Below, one piece after another: positions 47,405-59,400 of a DNA stretch of 64,000 nt. Position 1 is the first letter of the stretch, and every line of letters begins with the position of its first letter. A program made the translations under genes and the position numbers. Origin of the DNA: Costus lasius (Eukaryota > Streptophyta > Magnoliopsida > Zingiberales > Costaceae); NCBI GenBank assembly GCA_027563935.2, contig CM050446.2:28461501-28525500 (forward strand), in the 5' to 3' direction. The notes beneath the pieces are model-generated. The model searched no databases. It saw nothing but the letters and a program-made list of their open reading frames with translations, and had not been told where the DNA came from.

Positions 47405-49630
47405 TGTTAGGGAATACTGGGTCTAATTTTAAAATTTTGCAGTCCCAGGACGCAGCGGAAGAATCATTACACCCGAAACATATTCCGGTCCCAAGGATCC
47501 ATGCGAGAGAGAAGACACAAGGATGTGTTAGAGATGTACCTCTTTTGCTTGTCTAGTTGCCGAAGCCATGTTGAAGACGATCAAGTGCTCGCCCTCTACA
47601 AGTATCCACGCGTCGACTCCTTGATCGTTGCTCCCTTCCACGCTTGGTGCTAGCCTCGGGAAGAGAATCAAGCCTTAGGGTTCCTTCACTTCTCTTGCGC
47701 CACCTTCATGGAAGTCGCGCCAAGTGCAAGGAAGTAGCCGCCAACTCCTTATCCTCTTCACTCCAAGAGAAGAGAGAGAAGAAGAGTTTCGGCCCTTAGG
47801 AAGAGTAAGAGGAAGTGGCACCACCAAGTCCTTCTCCAAGTCACGCCAAGAGGAGATGAAGGAGAAGACTTGCGGCCATTACTAGGAAGAAGGGTTGCGC
47901 CACCTTGATGTTGTCACCCTTTACCCTTGCTCACGCCTCTCTGTGTATGTTCACACCTCCAAGGAATCGAACCATTGAGAGGGGGCAGCTAGGGTCCCTT
48001 TTATAAGCCAAGAGGCGGTTTAGGGAGGGCCAAGATCATGCCAAGTGGGCGGCTAGGATGAGAGGGGTTTGTGGTAAGGAAAGTCTCCAAGACTTTGCCA
48101 TAAACCTCATTCAACCTATCCTTATTTGCCCAATAGCCATATCAGCCCAAGACATGCCTTAAAGGAATTCTATCCATCCAAGGAGAAGGGCTAGGCGCAA
48201 CATGCAAGAATCATTCGGCTAAGCAAGGGTTTGAGGGGAATTAGGGTTTGGAGGTAAGGAAAGTCTCCAAGACTTTACCATAAATCTCACCCTACTTGTC
48301 ATATGCGCCCAAGCTCTTTCCAAAAGAGCTTTCAAGCCATATCAGCCCCAACCCTTGCCATAGAGGCAAGGTTTCCATCCAAGGAATAAAGGGGGAGGCG
48401 CCTAATGCTTCCTTGTGAAGCAACATGCGCCCACTTCACCCCATTATGCCCTTGGTGCCAATGGGGTGAAACTCTTCCCCATTATACCCTTATTTGCTTA
48501 TACCTCTTCTTGACAACTAGTTATTGGGCCTCATTGGATTAATGAGCTAGCCCAAACTTCATGGTATGGGTTGATTAAGCCATTGGATCCAATCCAATGC
48601 AACCCTAATCCAAATGTGACCTATCTAGGTCAATTTCGGGTCAACCTGCCAAAAATGAAGTTTGGCTCCAATAACTTTCTTCCAACTCATCAGGCCCATT
48701 GGCGCTGATGAAATCTTCCAAATTGATCCAAGTTATCCAATAACTTGATCATAAGGCTTCTGATTAAAGCAACGTCAAGAGTCTATTGCGTGTGACCCCG
48801 TAGGATCCTTATGACAATGGAAATGATGTAAACATCATAAGTAGTGAGGGGTATCTAGCAAGACATCACTACTACCCATGTCATAGGACTTAAGTCATAT
48901 GGCAACAACTCCTAACAAGCAACGAGGATTTCCATTGCATTATAGATCCCTTTGCCTAAACTGATATCCTGCCATTGGATTAGTCTCAAGTTTATCAATC
49001 CAATGCATTGGTCATGACTCAACAAGTGTGGCCACACATTCCTGTCATGCACCAATAAGGTGGGGCGCCCCTGAGTGGATATCATGCTTCCAATAAAGAA
49101 GGGGCAAATCCTACTATTGGTCATCCATGTCTCTACGTGACTTATGACATGCCCAATGACAGTCGTTTTGGTCTCCCAATTACGGAGAGACGTAAGACTG
49201 TATCAAAGCATATCCATCATCAAATCTAGACATGAATACCTCAAGTCTAAGGATCAATGCAAACCTCTTGCATGTGAGATTGACTTGTTGACTAGACAAG
49301 TCAATCCTCACGGTGGATCACTCCAGTGCATTCAATGCACCTGTATGTCTGCGTTACTGTGCCCCACACCTAACCAGCCCATACACCAGTCTCACATGTA
49401 CCAAAGCTGTCCCCATATCTGCTATGGTACCTTGTCTGGGGATAGCTTATGAGAATGGATCCAATCCAAACTCCTGGGACATTATATATGCAACTCAATA
49501 CATCAACGCAGGTAGAGAAGTCTACATAATAACGACCATGCCTCTATAAAGAATAATAATTCTATCAAAGTACATTCAAACAATGTCTGACCATGTCCAT
49601 ACATTGGTCTGCAGGGCATATACACCAACA
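47405..49630 (-). repeat. 5' LTR of Copia-2 (right)
   Basis: 2,226-bp partner of 40379-42603. The TATA motif on the minus strand lies at about 47997-48006. Most differences from the left copy are transitions, at least fourteen of them CpG versus TpG or CpA. Confidence 0.94.
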
Positions 49631-49635
49631 GGCGC

Positions 49636-50700
49636 ACCGAAGCATGATGGTGCACCTAGCATGGGAGGCAATGCACTTAGTAGTGATGATGACGCACTTG
49701 GTGTTGGCCAAACCCTGGGAGGAGCCTAAGGTTTGCGAGCTGACACAGGAGGAGCATAGGGCTGGCCGAACCTAAGGGGGCCTCTAGGGTTTTCCTAGAT
49801 AGCGCCTCTAGAGTTTGTGAGCTAACCGTTGGAGCTGACGACCTAGGTAGCACACCTAGGGTTTGGAGCAGAGCCCTTATAGCACTCAAGGCTGAGCCAA
49901 GGACTTAGTGGCATGGGTCCATGGCTTGTGCCTTAGAGTAGCTAGGTGGTTAGTCTAGGTCTTGGGGCTTGTTACACATGTTCGGGCTATAATCATATCA
50001 TATTTATTTTTTGCTCATGTATTTGCAAAGCATGCCTATGATGTTTTATTTTTCATGCTACTCACTATAGGATTGCATGCCTATATTATTAGATGAAAGA
50101 TAAAACTAAATGGTGAGACCAAAAACACCCTCGATCCAAAATATCAAGTTTATTAGCCTTCTAACGCGTAGCCCTCGTCAAACTATCGATTGTTGGTGTT
50201 GTGCATTGTTTCCCACCCCCGTGGGGCACACCCATCTATCTTTAGAAGGCGTGTGGTGATAATGATTTTCCCAGTCCAGTTAAAACTCTAGACGCGTCTT
50301 CTGCAAGGAAATCGTTGGCCCTAGGCATAACGGTCATGTTAGACTTGACTAGATATTTCATATGTGGATGAACCACATGATGGAAAGTCTAGAGACAGCC
50401 TCAAGAGGTTAGGGCTTTATGTTGTATCCAGTCTCTGCTGGACACAGATTGCCTAGACTGTCTTGAGAAGGGGATTTGCTAAGTTGCAATTGGCCGGTGT
50501 GCATACCTTAGGAAGCATGTGTCACCTTGTACAGTACATCCCACCCCCGTGGGATGCAAGGCCGTGTATGGAATGAGGATCCCATCTTACTAAGGAAATT
50601 TGGTAATTTTCCTGTCAACTTTTGAGGGTTGTCGATTCCAGCAAATTAGTGGGAGCCCAATCATTTATAAAAAGGCCAGATTAAATGATCGGAGTATAGA
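49636..50700 (+). mobile_element. E2 leader, second part
   Basis: Continuation of E2 after Copia-2. It begins with the duplicated GGCGC at 49631 and contains GGTGCACC-rich sequence, then the three-hairpin region at 50155-50561. Confidence 0.75.
50155..50561 (+). ncRNA. Three-hairpin structured leader RNA, E2 copy
   Basis: Hairpin 1 at 50195-50232 (TCCCAC-CCCC-GTGGGG). Hairpin 2 at 50415-50447 (bulge TTGTA, inner TCCAGT-CTCT-GCTGGA, outer stem weakened). Hairpin 3 at 50525-50561 (outer CCTTGTA/TGCAAGG, inner TCCCAC-CCCC-GTGGGA). The long-range arm CCTTCTAA/TTAGAAGG is perfect. Confidence 0.5.
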
Positions 50701-50704
50701 TCTG

Positions 50705-51120
50705 CTCATAAGTATAGTAGATGGTCACTGTGATCTCCTAAGTTGGTTGGAACTAACTTTGAGGACTGGCATTGGTAGTTGAGGATTGTCCTCAAGCTCA
50801 AGAAAAAGCTATGAATCCTTTGGGCAAACTTTTCCTGAACCTTTTTCATCTGCAACCTTAACGGCTGAAGAGGATGTTTCAGAGGTAGCTTGTCTGATAG
50901 CATGTCGCTTGGGTTGCGAAAACAATAAAAAGAGCTAATTGCATTCAATATCATTATTTGCAGCTCTTCAAGAGACAAGCTAGATCAGAAAGTTGTAACA
51001 CCTCTAAAGTAGTCCTACAATGCAAAGGTAAGTCTGAGGGCATGACAAATGCATTGAAGATGATGAGGGTATAGGAGATTAGGTGCTCCAAAAGGATTAC
51101 ATTCAACCTCAAAACGAGGA
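50705..51120 (+). pseudogene. E2 gag remnant
   Basis: Nucleotide-level match to the E0 gag remnant: AGTTGGTTGGAACTAACTT corresponds to the DKLVGSN-coding part and ATTGTCCTCAAGCTC to the IVLKLE part. Several stops and shifts; pol is absent. Confidence 0.65.
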
Positions 51121-51199
51121 GAAGAGAAGTAATCCTTCATCTTCTGGCTCATGTAATGTTACCAAAGTCTATTTGTCTATTTCTATCACATGGGTATCT

Positions 51200-51740
51200 T
51201 ATACTGCATGATAAGACCAACATTTGCAAAAATATTTTGGTGCTCAATAGAAATAGGACAATATTAATGCAGAGAGACTGACCTATGAGTAGGAGCATAT
51301 GTTGTTGTCATAGTTGTAGGAGACTGCACTCTCTCTGTGGTCAAGACTTTGTTAGAACTCTATTATTTTTATGACAGTTCAGAAGAGTTCAGCATGCTCC
51401 AAAGGTTTGGGGACGAGGAGAAATCAGGTTGCACAAGGAGTACGACACATATTGGGCAATTGGCACAAATTGGAGAGCGCAAGTTGTGATTTCTCACAAA
51501 AGAGGTTGAAATCTAAGTGAGGGTGTTGTGTTTTGTGACTGAGGACACTCAGGGGCTGAGACACAGCATGCGCGTGAGATTTCATATTGTAGTTGTGTGC
51601 AGAGTTGAGACAGTTGACAGTTGTACTTATTTCCACTGTGTTCACATTAGTGTGTGAGAGAGGCTGACGGGTCGAGTATCCATGCCATCACTTCCTATAA
51701 TTCTACTACGAAAAATTAGGGCAGAATTAAGGGTGTGACA
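51200..51740 (+). repeat. Probable Gypsy 5' LTR
   Basis: It ends GGGTGTGACA, followed by ATTGGTATTAGAAGG, a decayed tRNA-iMet-type PBS, and 170 bases later by a Gypsy gag start. The left boundary could not be determined. Confidence 0.45.
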
Positions 51741-51912
51741 ATTGGTATTAGAAGGAAGTTGGCCAGGGTTGGCATTGTTCTAAAGGTTGGTTTAGCCGAG
51801 TTCTGCAAGTTCAACTAAAGACTCAACAAGTTGTGCCAGTTCAGTAGTGTAGTGCGCCATCTTTCACATAGAGCAGAGACAAGTCTTGTGGTTGATTTGT
51901 TAGCTATTCATC

Positions 51913-52600
51913 ATGTCTGACGCTGTTTTAGAGAGGTTTACCAGGTTGGAGAATGCCATTGGTTTAGAGTCTGATACTGAGTGGATGGGGGGGATCCACT
52001 ATCTGAGAGGTTTGAAGCTCTGCGAGATTTATTTCAGCATTATCGCAACAGTATTGAAGGACAAATTGTGCTAATGGCAAGTACTTTAGAGGCTGCTATG
52101 GCAGAGATAGGTACTCTAAAGTTAACTCTTGCACAGGTGACTTCAACATCTTAGGGCATGGGTGTGCCAGTTGTATCAGCAAAAAAGGAATATCCCATAA
52201 CTTGCTACTTTTGGTGGAGCATGAATTGCAAAAGAATTGGAGAATGTCTTGTTTGACATGGAGCAATATTTCAAGGCTACCAAGGTTGCTGATGTTGACA
52301 AGATTGTGGTTTGCACTTCTTACCTGGTAGAAGATGCAAGATTGTGGTTGAGAACATCTATAGCTCCTAGATTGGAGGTAGAGCATTTGGAGATAATTTT
52401 GTGGTTAGATCTGAAAGCTGAATTGAGAGCACAATTCAAATCTACCAACACTTTGTATCATGCAAGAATGGCAATCAAGAATTTGAAGTGTACTGGTACG
52501 ATAAGGATGTAAAGCAATTCTCATCCTTAGCATTGGAGGTTCCCAATATGGTAGAGGAAGAAAAATTTTACACATTCTTGGGTGGTCTGTTGTAGTGTCT
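51913..52600 (+). pseudogene. Gypsy (chromovirus-type) gag remnant
   Basis: ATG at 51913 opens MSDAVLERFTRLENAI. A run of seven Gs at about 51985 shifts the frame, which then reads ERFEALRDLFQHYR. After another shift a Retrotrans_gag segment follows at 52237-52500 (LFDMEQYFKATKVADVDKI, ARLWLRTSI, LKAELRAQF). It continues in a further frame to about 52595 and then ends. No protease or pol follows. Confidence 0.78.
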
Positions 52601-52972
52601 ATTCTAGGTGCTGGCTAGAACAAGTGGTGATAGCATAGACACATATGAGCAAGCATGATGGTGGCTTCGTGCGTACATGAATACATGATAAACTTATGCA
52701 AAATATTAACCTATCATCATACGTACAAAAGTGGAATCCATAGAGGATACTCGTATCTAAGAAGGTGATTCCAATTCTTGGGTCTCCATCAATATGGTAA
52801 GATGGTGTAGGCATGGTTGATATAGTCCATTGAGTTCCAATGAATTAATCTGAACTCAATGGATTAATCTGAATTTCGGCAACTCAACCCAATTGCGAAG
52901 TTGATCCATCTCATTCACCAGTTTATAAAACTAAATTATGTAAAGATAATTACAATTTGTGAAAAATGTTTT
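52601..52972. other. Spacer without recognisable gene
   Basis: About 370 bases between the Gypsy gag relic and the ORRM1 promoter region. Only a short local duplication (GAACTCAATGGATTAATCTGAA-like, about 52830-52875) is seen. Confidence 0.5.
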
Positions 52973-53036
52973 GTTTACCTCAAGTGATAAGGCTTGTTAT
53001 TGATATCAAAAACATAGTTTTTCACTTGGGGTAAAC
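52973..53036. repeat. Inverted repeat upstream of ORRM1
   Basis: GTTTACCTCAAGTGA and TCACTTGGGGTAAAC are inverted copies with one mismatch, separated by 34 bases, ending 376 bases before the ORRM1 start codon. It could be a small foldback element or a palindromic promoter feature. Confidence 0.7.
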
Positions 53037-53412
53037 ATAAATTAATATCTAAAGGGTGGTTAAAATTTAGAAAGACAATTAATTCACTTTAAACTATACT
53101 TTTTAAAATTTTAATTGCTTGAGTAGCTAATTTTTTGTTTGCAAATGAATAGTATTTGACAAGACAATTGATGCTTACTCTGAGGAGAATAGGCTGACAG
53201 CTTTACGCAGTGAATAAAGTGAAAAAGAGCGCCTGCCATGAAAAAAGTGAAAATGTAAGGGTGTTTAAAAGAAACTGCATGCGGGTGAAATTAAAAATAA
53301 AAAAAAATAATGATGCAAATTACAAAGCCCCCCTCCTTCGGCCGCCGTCCGCGCCTCAAATAAGCCATTCAGTTATCCGCTCCTGTTTGCCTCACTGGCG
53401 GCGGCGCCCGGC

Positions 53413-56400
53413 ATGGACGTCCTCTCTCTCCCTCCCGCTGGACCGGTCGCCGCCGCCGTCACTAGTCCCCCTCTTGCTCTCTTCCGCATGGAGTTCCGTT
53501 TCAGCTCCGCTAAGTTTGCCGTCTCCTTCTCCAGAGCGACCGACAAGCTATCCGGCCGCCTTGCGGTCAATCCTCGCGCCGCCATCCTCCCCCGTGCCTC
53601 ACGCCCCTCTCTGGTGTCCGCGCTTGCAGCGCCATCGGCCTCCCTGCGTTCCGCCGATCCTTACACGCGGTGGATAGTAGTGATGGAGCCACCTCCGGGC
53701 GGCCGTTCCTCCAAAGCGGAGGTTATTGATTATTACGTCGAAACCCTTGCGAGGGTTCTAGGAAGGTAGCAGTTTTGTCTCGTTCCGTGCTGCATTTTGT
53801 GTCTTCGGCGGCTTTTTCTCTTGCTTAAATGCGCCTAAGTTTGGGGATTCTTTGCAGCGAGAAAGAAGCCCAGATGTGCATTTACGACGCTTCTTGGACA
53901 AATCAATATGGTTTCTGCTGCGACATCGATGAAGAGGCATCTCGTGAACTTGCACGTGAGTGGTTTGATGGTTTTCACTTTCTCTTGTTCTGATATGTTC
54001 TTTTCTTGATTATTGAGGCCATGAATTTTCTGGGGACTTTTGATTAGTAATGCTAATACATTTATTGTGCCTACTTGACGGCAAACCTAATCTATTACTT
54101 AATATTCCTTGAAATGTCTGAAAATTCTTAAGGCAATCTATTGGTTGTAAAGCCTTATAAATAACTGTATTTAGTCCTACACCCCATTGCGTCTAAACCC
54201 GAGGAATAACAAACTCTCTTGTTCAAGGTTTTGTTCTTGTCGGGTCAACGAGTATATAGATTAGTAAAACTCAGGTTGAATATTATTGATGTGATTATCA
54301 AATATGTTGAATTTGATCCACCTATGTGATTGACGGTTCATGTAAAAAGTGACCCTTTAATGACCTGCCAACTTAAATTTTCCCCTAAAAGTTATTGGTC
54401 CATAATTCACATGTGTAAGTAACAGTTTTTCAAAAACAAGCCATATCAGTTCGAGCAAGGACCGGTACACCGATACACGGAGCATAGCATAGCTAATGGA
54501 GTGGGAGAAGGAGGAGGAGGAGGGATTATAGGAGCCGAGCAGTTGCATTGCTGGAGTAGTGGGAGAGGCAAGCGGTGAGGCAAGAAAGAAAGGAGCCTGC
54601 GTCGCCTTGTTCTAAAATTCCAATCTGCATTTGTAATGCCTTGTTCTAAAATTCCAATCTGCATTTGTAATGCCTTGTTCCGTTGAGGCAAGATACTCGC
54701 CTCTCCTCTCTAGTTCTGCGCTTGCCTCTCCTCTCCAATATTAAGCTTGCCTCTCCTCTCCATGCTCACATCGGTACCAATTGGTACGAGTGTGGACCAG
54801 TACATGGGTTCAAACTAGGTTTTAAAAACTAGGGAACACATATCTATAATAAGTAATCAAATAATTCTACATAAATTATAAAAAAAAGAAAAACTTTTCA
54901 AATAGTGAAAATCCGTTTCCATGAATATTTTTTTTGAAATTGTTTTGGTAAATATTTAACCAAAATATTATCTTTAGAAAGTTAGGGAAAATCATTACAC
55001 CAAATTAGTTTTCATAAGTATTTTTATAAAAAAAAATAAGTTTCTAGATTAAATATATTTTTAGATATTTTATGTCGTTTATGAGTTTTAAAGAATTATT
55101 TTCCTATATAGGATTTATGCATGAAGATCTCATCAATGTGATATGATTCATTAATTCACATAAATTAGGATAAGACTTCAATAATTCCAAAGTTTTTAGG
55201 AATCAACCAAACACCATATTATTTTAGAAAAAAATTCCAAGATTCTATGAACTATGAATTACGCAAACTATAAATCACAAAATATAATTTTGTGAGTTTA
55301 ACTTTTCTTTGTTAAAAGAAAGTTCCAAAACTTAGTCCGAGCTGCTATACCGGTTTAGGCTTAGACCAGTACCATACCAGTTTGTACCTGACGAATTGAG
55401 GAAGAAGCTAGTGACTAGAGCATTGGGGAGGAAGAGGAGGAAGGAGGAGGGGGGAGGAGGTCAGGAGGAACATCCGCCTCTAGCGCCTGCCTCCCATGTT
55501 CGCCTCTATCTCCTACGATGTGTCTGCCTTTGGTGACAAAAGCTTGCTTCTGCCACAGCTGCCTCTTCCTCCTCCTCTACTTCCAGTACATTCCCCTCTC
55601 CTCCTCCTCCTTCTCTTCTTCCCCAATCTGTTCCACTTCTCTCTGCTTGATACTGAGCTTATTCCGCCTCTGTGTTGTTTATTTGATAATAAATTTCAAC
55701 AAAATAAAAATTCTAATGGACTTGAGAATGTATAATATATATTACAAATTCAAAATCTTGCTTCCAAAAATTATGCTTTACTTAGCCACTAGCATATGAG
55801 ATTCAAATTTGATGCTAGCACCACTATCTATGATGGTCGTTTCCATCAACTTGATTGGCTTTAGAGTATGTTGCTTGTAATAGTTAAGTCGAGGTAGTGG
55901 TTGTGAGCTTATTATAAATCAATATGTCTAGCATCGGCATCTAAATCTTAGGTACTTTAAAGTAGCTCTAGCTTGAGCTGTTGTTTTATCTTTGAATGTT
56001 GCTGTCCAATTAAAAAATAGCATTAGTGTTTTAAAGATTGTTTTCTTTAGTTAAGAGCTTTTATATTGAATTGCTGTATAAGAGAGAGTGAAAGAAGAAT
56101 TTTCCAGTATTCCCTAAAAGGTATTGATGCCTGATTTAGAATTTCTGGATCTATAAAATTCTTCACTAATTAATCTGAAGACCTTTTCCCTGGGCCATGC
56201 ATCAGATTTTTCTCTCAATTTCTGCTTCACTGTTATCCTAATCTGAAAAAGTGGTGTATAAGAGTAGTAAGCTAAGTTGTTTCTCCATTATGAAAGGTGA
56301 AACTAAAATTCAAGTTTTCACTAAATTTTGGATTGACAATGCTAGTTGACTATTATCAGATTTAAGTATAGTTCCTACTTCCTTCACAAATTAATCTGTC

Positions 56401-59400
56401 ATTATGACTAATTTAATTTTTCTGTCTCCGTGCTTCCGTAAACTTTTTACAGTTGACACATATTTTGGAAATGCTGCTATGGTTGTACAGGAATTCCAGA
56501 GGTTTTGTCGGTTAGGTCTGACTCAAATCAGGGAAATAGTAAGAAAGATTATAGCTATGTGGATGCTTTTCCTGCTGACCAAAACAAAACTGATGGGCAT
56601 ACTGCAAGATTTTCAGCATTGTTGGGAAGTAACAAATATTGGCTGGTCCGAATGGAGAAGCCTGGTGTAGAAGTTGTTACCAAGGCTCAAATGGTTGATT
56701 ACTATGCTCAAACTCTAACAAAAGTTTTGGGAAAGTAAGTCTTCTCTTCACATTTTTCCATTTGTTGGCTAGTTTTTTTTTTTGTTATTTAGTCCATAAA
56801 AAATATTGCAGTGAGAAGGACGCACAAGTCTGCATATATCATATCTCATGGGAGAAGGACTTTGGCTTCTGCTGCCAGATTGATGAGGAATGTGCGAAGG
56901 AATTAGCTGGTAATGTTATGTATTTTAGTGGAGATGAAACTTAGTTGCATCAACTCATCTACATTCAAATGATAAGGTGTTATGAATTGTGTGGCAGATG
57001 TTCCTGGGGTGTTATCTGTTCAGCCTGATAAGAATATCGAATCAAATAACAAAGATTATAGAGGTTAGTCACTTTAATTCTCGTACCATATTGGAATACC
57101 TCGGAACTCCTTTTCACTTTTGGTTGACTTTTTTTTTTGCATTTTGTAATCTGCATTTACTTTTGTGCTTACCTTCTGGAGTGCTAACTCGGTCATGTTC
57201 TCACTTTTAGCTTTCATATGCATATATCAACTTCAGTTAATCTCCTACCATATTCCTGCATCAGGCATTAGTATGTGGAATTTAGCCTATCAGAAATCCT
57301 TACGGGGTCAGTTCCTTGATAGGAGAACTAGGGAACGAAGACAAAGAGTTATACAAATGTATGCGTGTGTGTGCTTGCAGTTTTACCTGTCTAACTAAGG
57401 TTTCTTAGAATTTGAGGATGAGAAAACCTCAAAAAAATATTATTATTACTGAAAATTAGTGAAAATTTTTGAGTAAGTATTAGAATTAAAATGAAATTTA
57501 TAAATGGCTACTAAGAACAAAGGAACTTAGTTTACTGCCAATGAGATGTGATTTGCTCCATGCCTGATTGGGAAAATATCTTAAATATTTTCTGATTTGA
57601 TGAGATTTTTTTTCCATACTTGTTCGTGAAATACTTTTCACTATTTTTTTTTCTAATCAAGCTGAATTGTTGGGGATGCTCTAATCAACGTAGTTCACAA
57701 TATCAGAATTGGTATCAGCATCAATATTAGACTTTGCACAAAATACGTTGTTAATTGTGTCAGACTAGTATCATTAGAATTGAAAAATAATTATTAAAAG
57801 TTATTAAACACAAGAAAAACAATTCCTTTCTGTAAATGAAAAAACAAAGTTTGTTTAATTTTATTTTACCTGTGGAACAGGGGCAGAAACTAAAATATGC
57901 AGAATCATAGAAGTTGATTATTTATTTGAGACAGTGAAGATTACAATATGACATGAGTATGTATCATACTATAAAAATATTTAATTTAATCAAAATATGC
58001 TTAATGCCAATTAAGAATCTTTTGTAAATTTGTATCAGTTAAGGAACTCATACAATGCTATTTTTTTAAAAAATGATATCAATGCTTGAATGGTACGAAA
58101 AATTACAGGACCATTCCACCCTAGGTAGAAACTTAACAAAGATGTTCTGTCAATTGTCATACCTTAAATATTTCTCAAGCCACAATTAAGCAACACAGAT
58201 TGTAAACAACTTTGTGGATGATATGTTACTAACATTTATAAATTATGTGCGTTAAGAAATAGAATTCTTAACCAAAATGGTTAAACAATGAGCAATCGCA
58301 ATCACATATTGGAGAACTTGGTATCCTCTAAAGCCTAGCTACATTCACATATGCTACTCGTTTAGTTGCACAAGGATGGCATTGTGAAATAAATATGTGC
58401 ATGCTTCATCAAATTGTCCAACACTAGAATAGTAAGTTTTCTTCCACTTTTGGACAATCTCTCAATGAGGTCCTTAACACTATACTGAAAAACTTGCCAG
58501 GAATTGGGAACTTTGAACTAATCTTGCTAGTTTTGGGCCTCATGTTTCTCCTTCTAATTAGTTGTACACTTGGCCATACATTATTTCACATCTGTGCTGG
58601 TAAACACTTCCTTTGATTTTTTCTTGTTTTTTTGTTTTTTAGGTTTCTTCATGGTTTGCCATATGCTCATTGTCAAAGTGAATGATATCTCAATGGGGTG
58701 AAGTTGCTCTCACTTAAATCCAATCTTTATAGAAAATGAAAGGTGGTCAATTAGCATACCCTTGATTTTTGGATTAGCATCAATTTTGCACCCGTTTAAG
58801 TTGAAATCTCCTTTAATATCATTTACAAGATGGATTATTGGAAAATATAATGATCCGTTAGTTCTGCCTTTGATGGTATATAAGATGCAACATTGATAAC
58901 TCCATTCCCCAAACCCTTACATACCCTTTCCGTGGAGGGAAAGGAGGGTGGAAGGAAAAGAAAATCCACTTTTCCTATGTTTCCTAGAGTAAAGAAAGAG
59001 GAGGGAGATAAAATATGGTTACTTTTTTCTTGATTTGCATCCGATTCAGCAGGAAGCTTAGAAGAAAAAAAAAAAGAAATAGTACCCTTTGCTTGCCCTC
59101 ATATCCCTGCTCTTTGCAACTGACGATGCTCTTTGCAACTGATGATCCTATGCTGCTGTTGACCTTGCATCCCTGTCACTCACCTTGCTGTGGGTCCACT
59201 GCTCCACGGCCCCGCCATTTGCCTGCTTTGCAGTCTCGCTACTTATCTACTCCCGGCCTGTCATTTACCTACTCCAGCCCCCATCACACGCCTGCCCCTC
59301 CCCATCCTTGCCTCACCTTGCTTGGTCACTGCTCGCTTGATCCCGACCCACTGCTTGCCGGCTCTACGTCCTCACCACACACCTGCTCCCACCCCTATTG

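Larger units (their letters stand above)
40379..49630 (-). mobile_element. Copia-2: older Copia LTR retrotransposon
   Basis: 9,252 bp, TSD GGCGC on both sides (40374-40378 and 49631-49635), LTRs of 2,225 and 2,226 bp, polypurine tract next to the left LTR and PBS next to the right LTR. About 35 LTR differences were counted by eye (roughly 1.6%), so it is clearly older than Copia-1. Pol is decayed beyond function. It lies inside the leader of E2 in the opposite orientation. Confidence 0.94.

Noticed and set aside
46469..47556. Plus-strand ORFs of 102 and 165 codons in the Copia-2 leader and LTR
   Set aside because: They run antisense to the element and cross the PBS and LTR boundary; the shared peptide with E0 follows from nucleotide homology.
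53210..53677. 155-codon ORF overlapping ORRM1 exon 1 in another frame
   Set aside because: It is a shadow of the GC-rich exon 1; its residues show no family, whereas the chosen frame gives a transit peptide and a MORF repeat.
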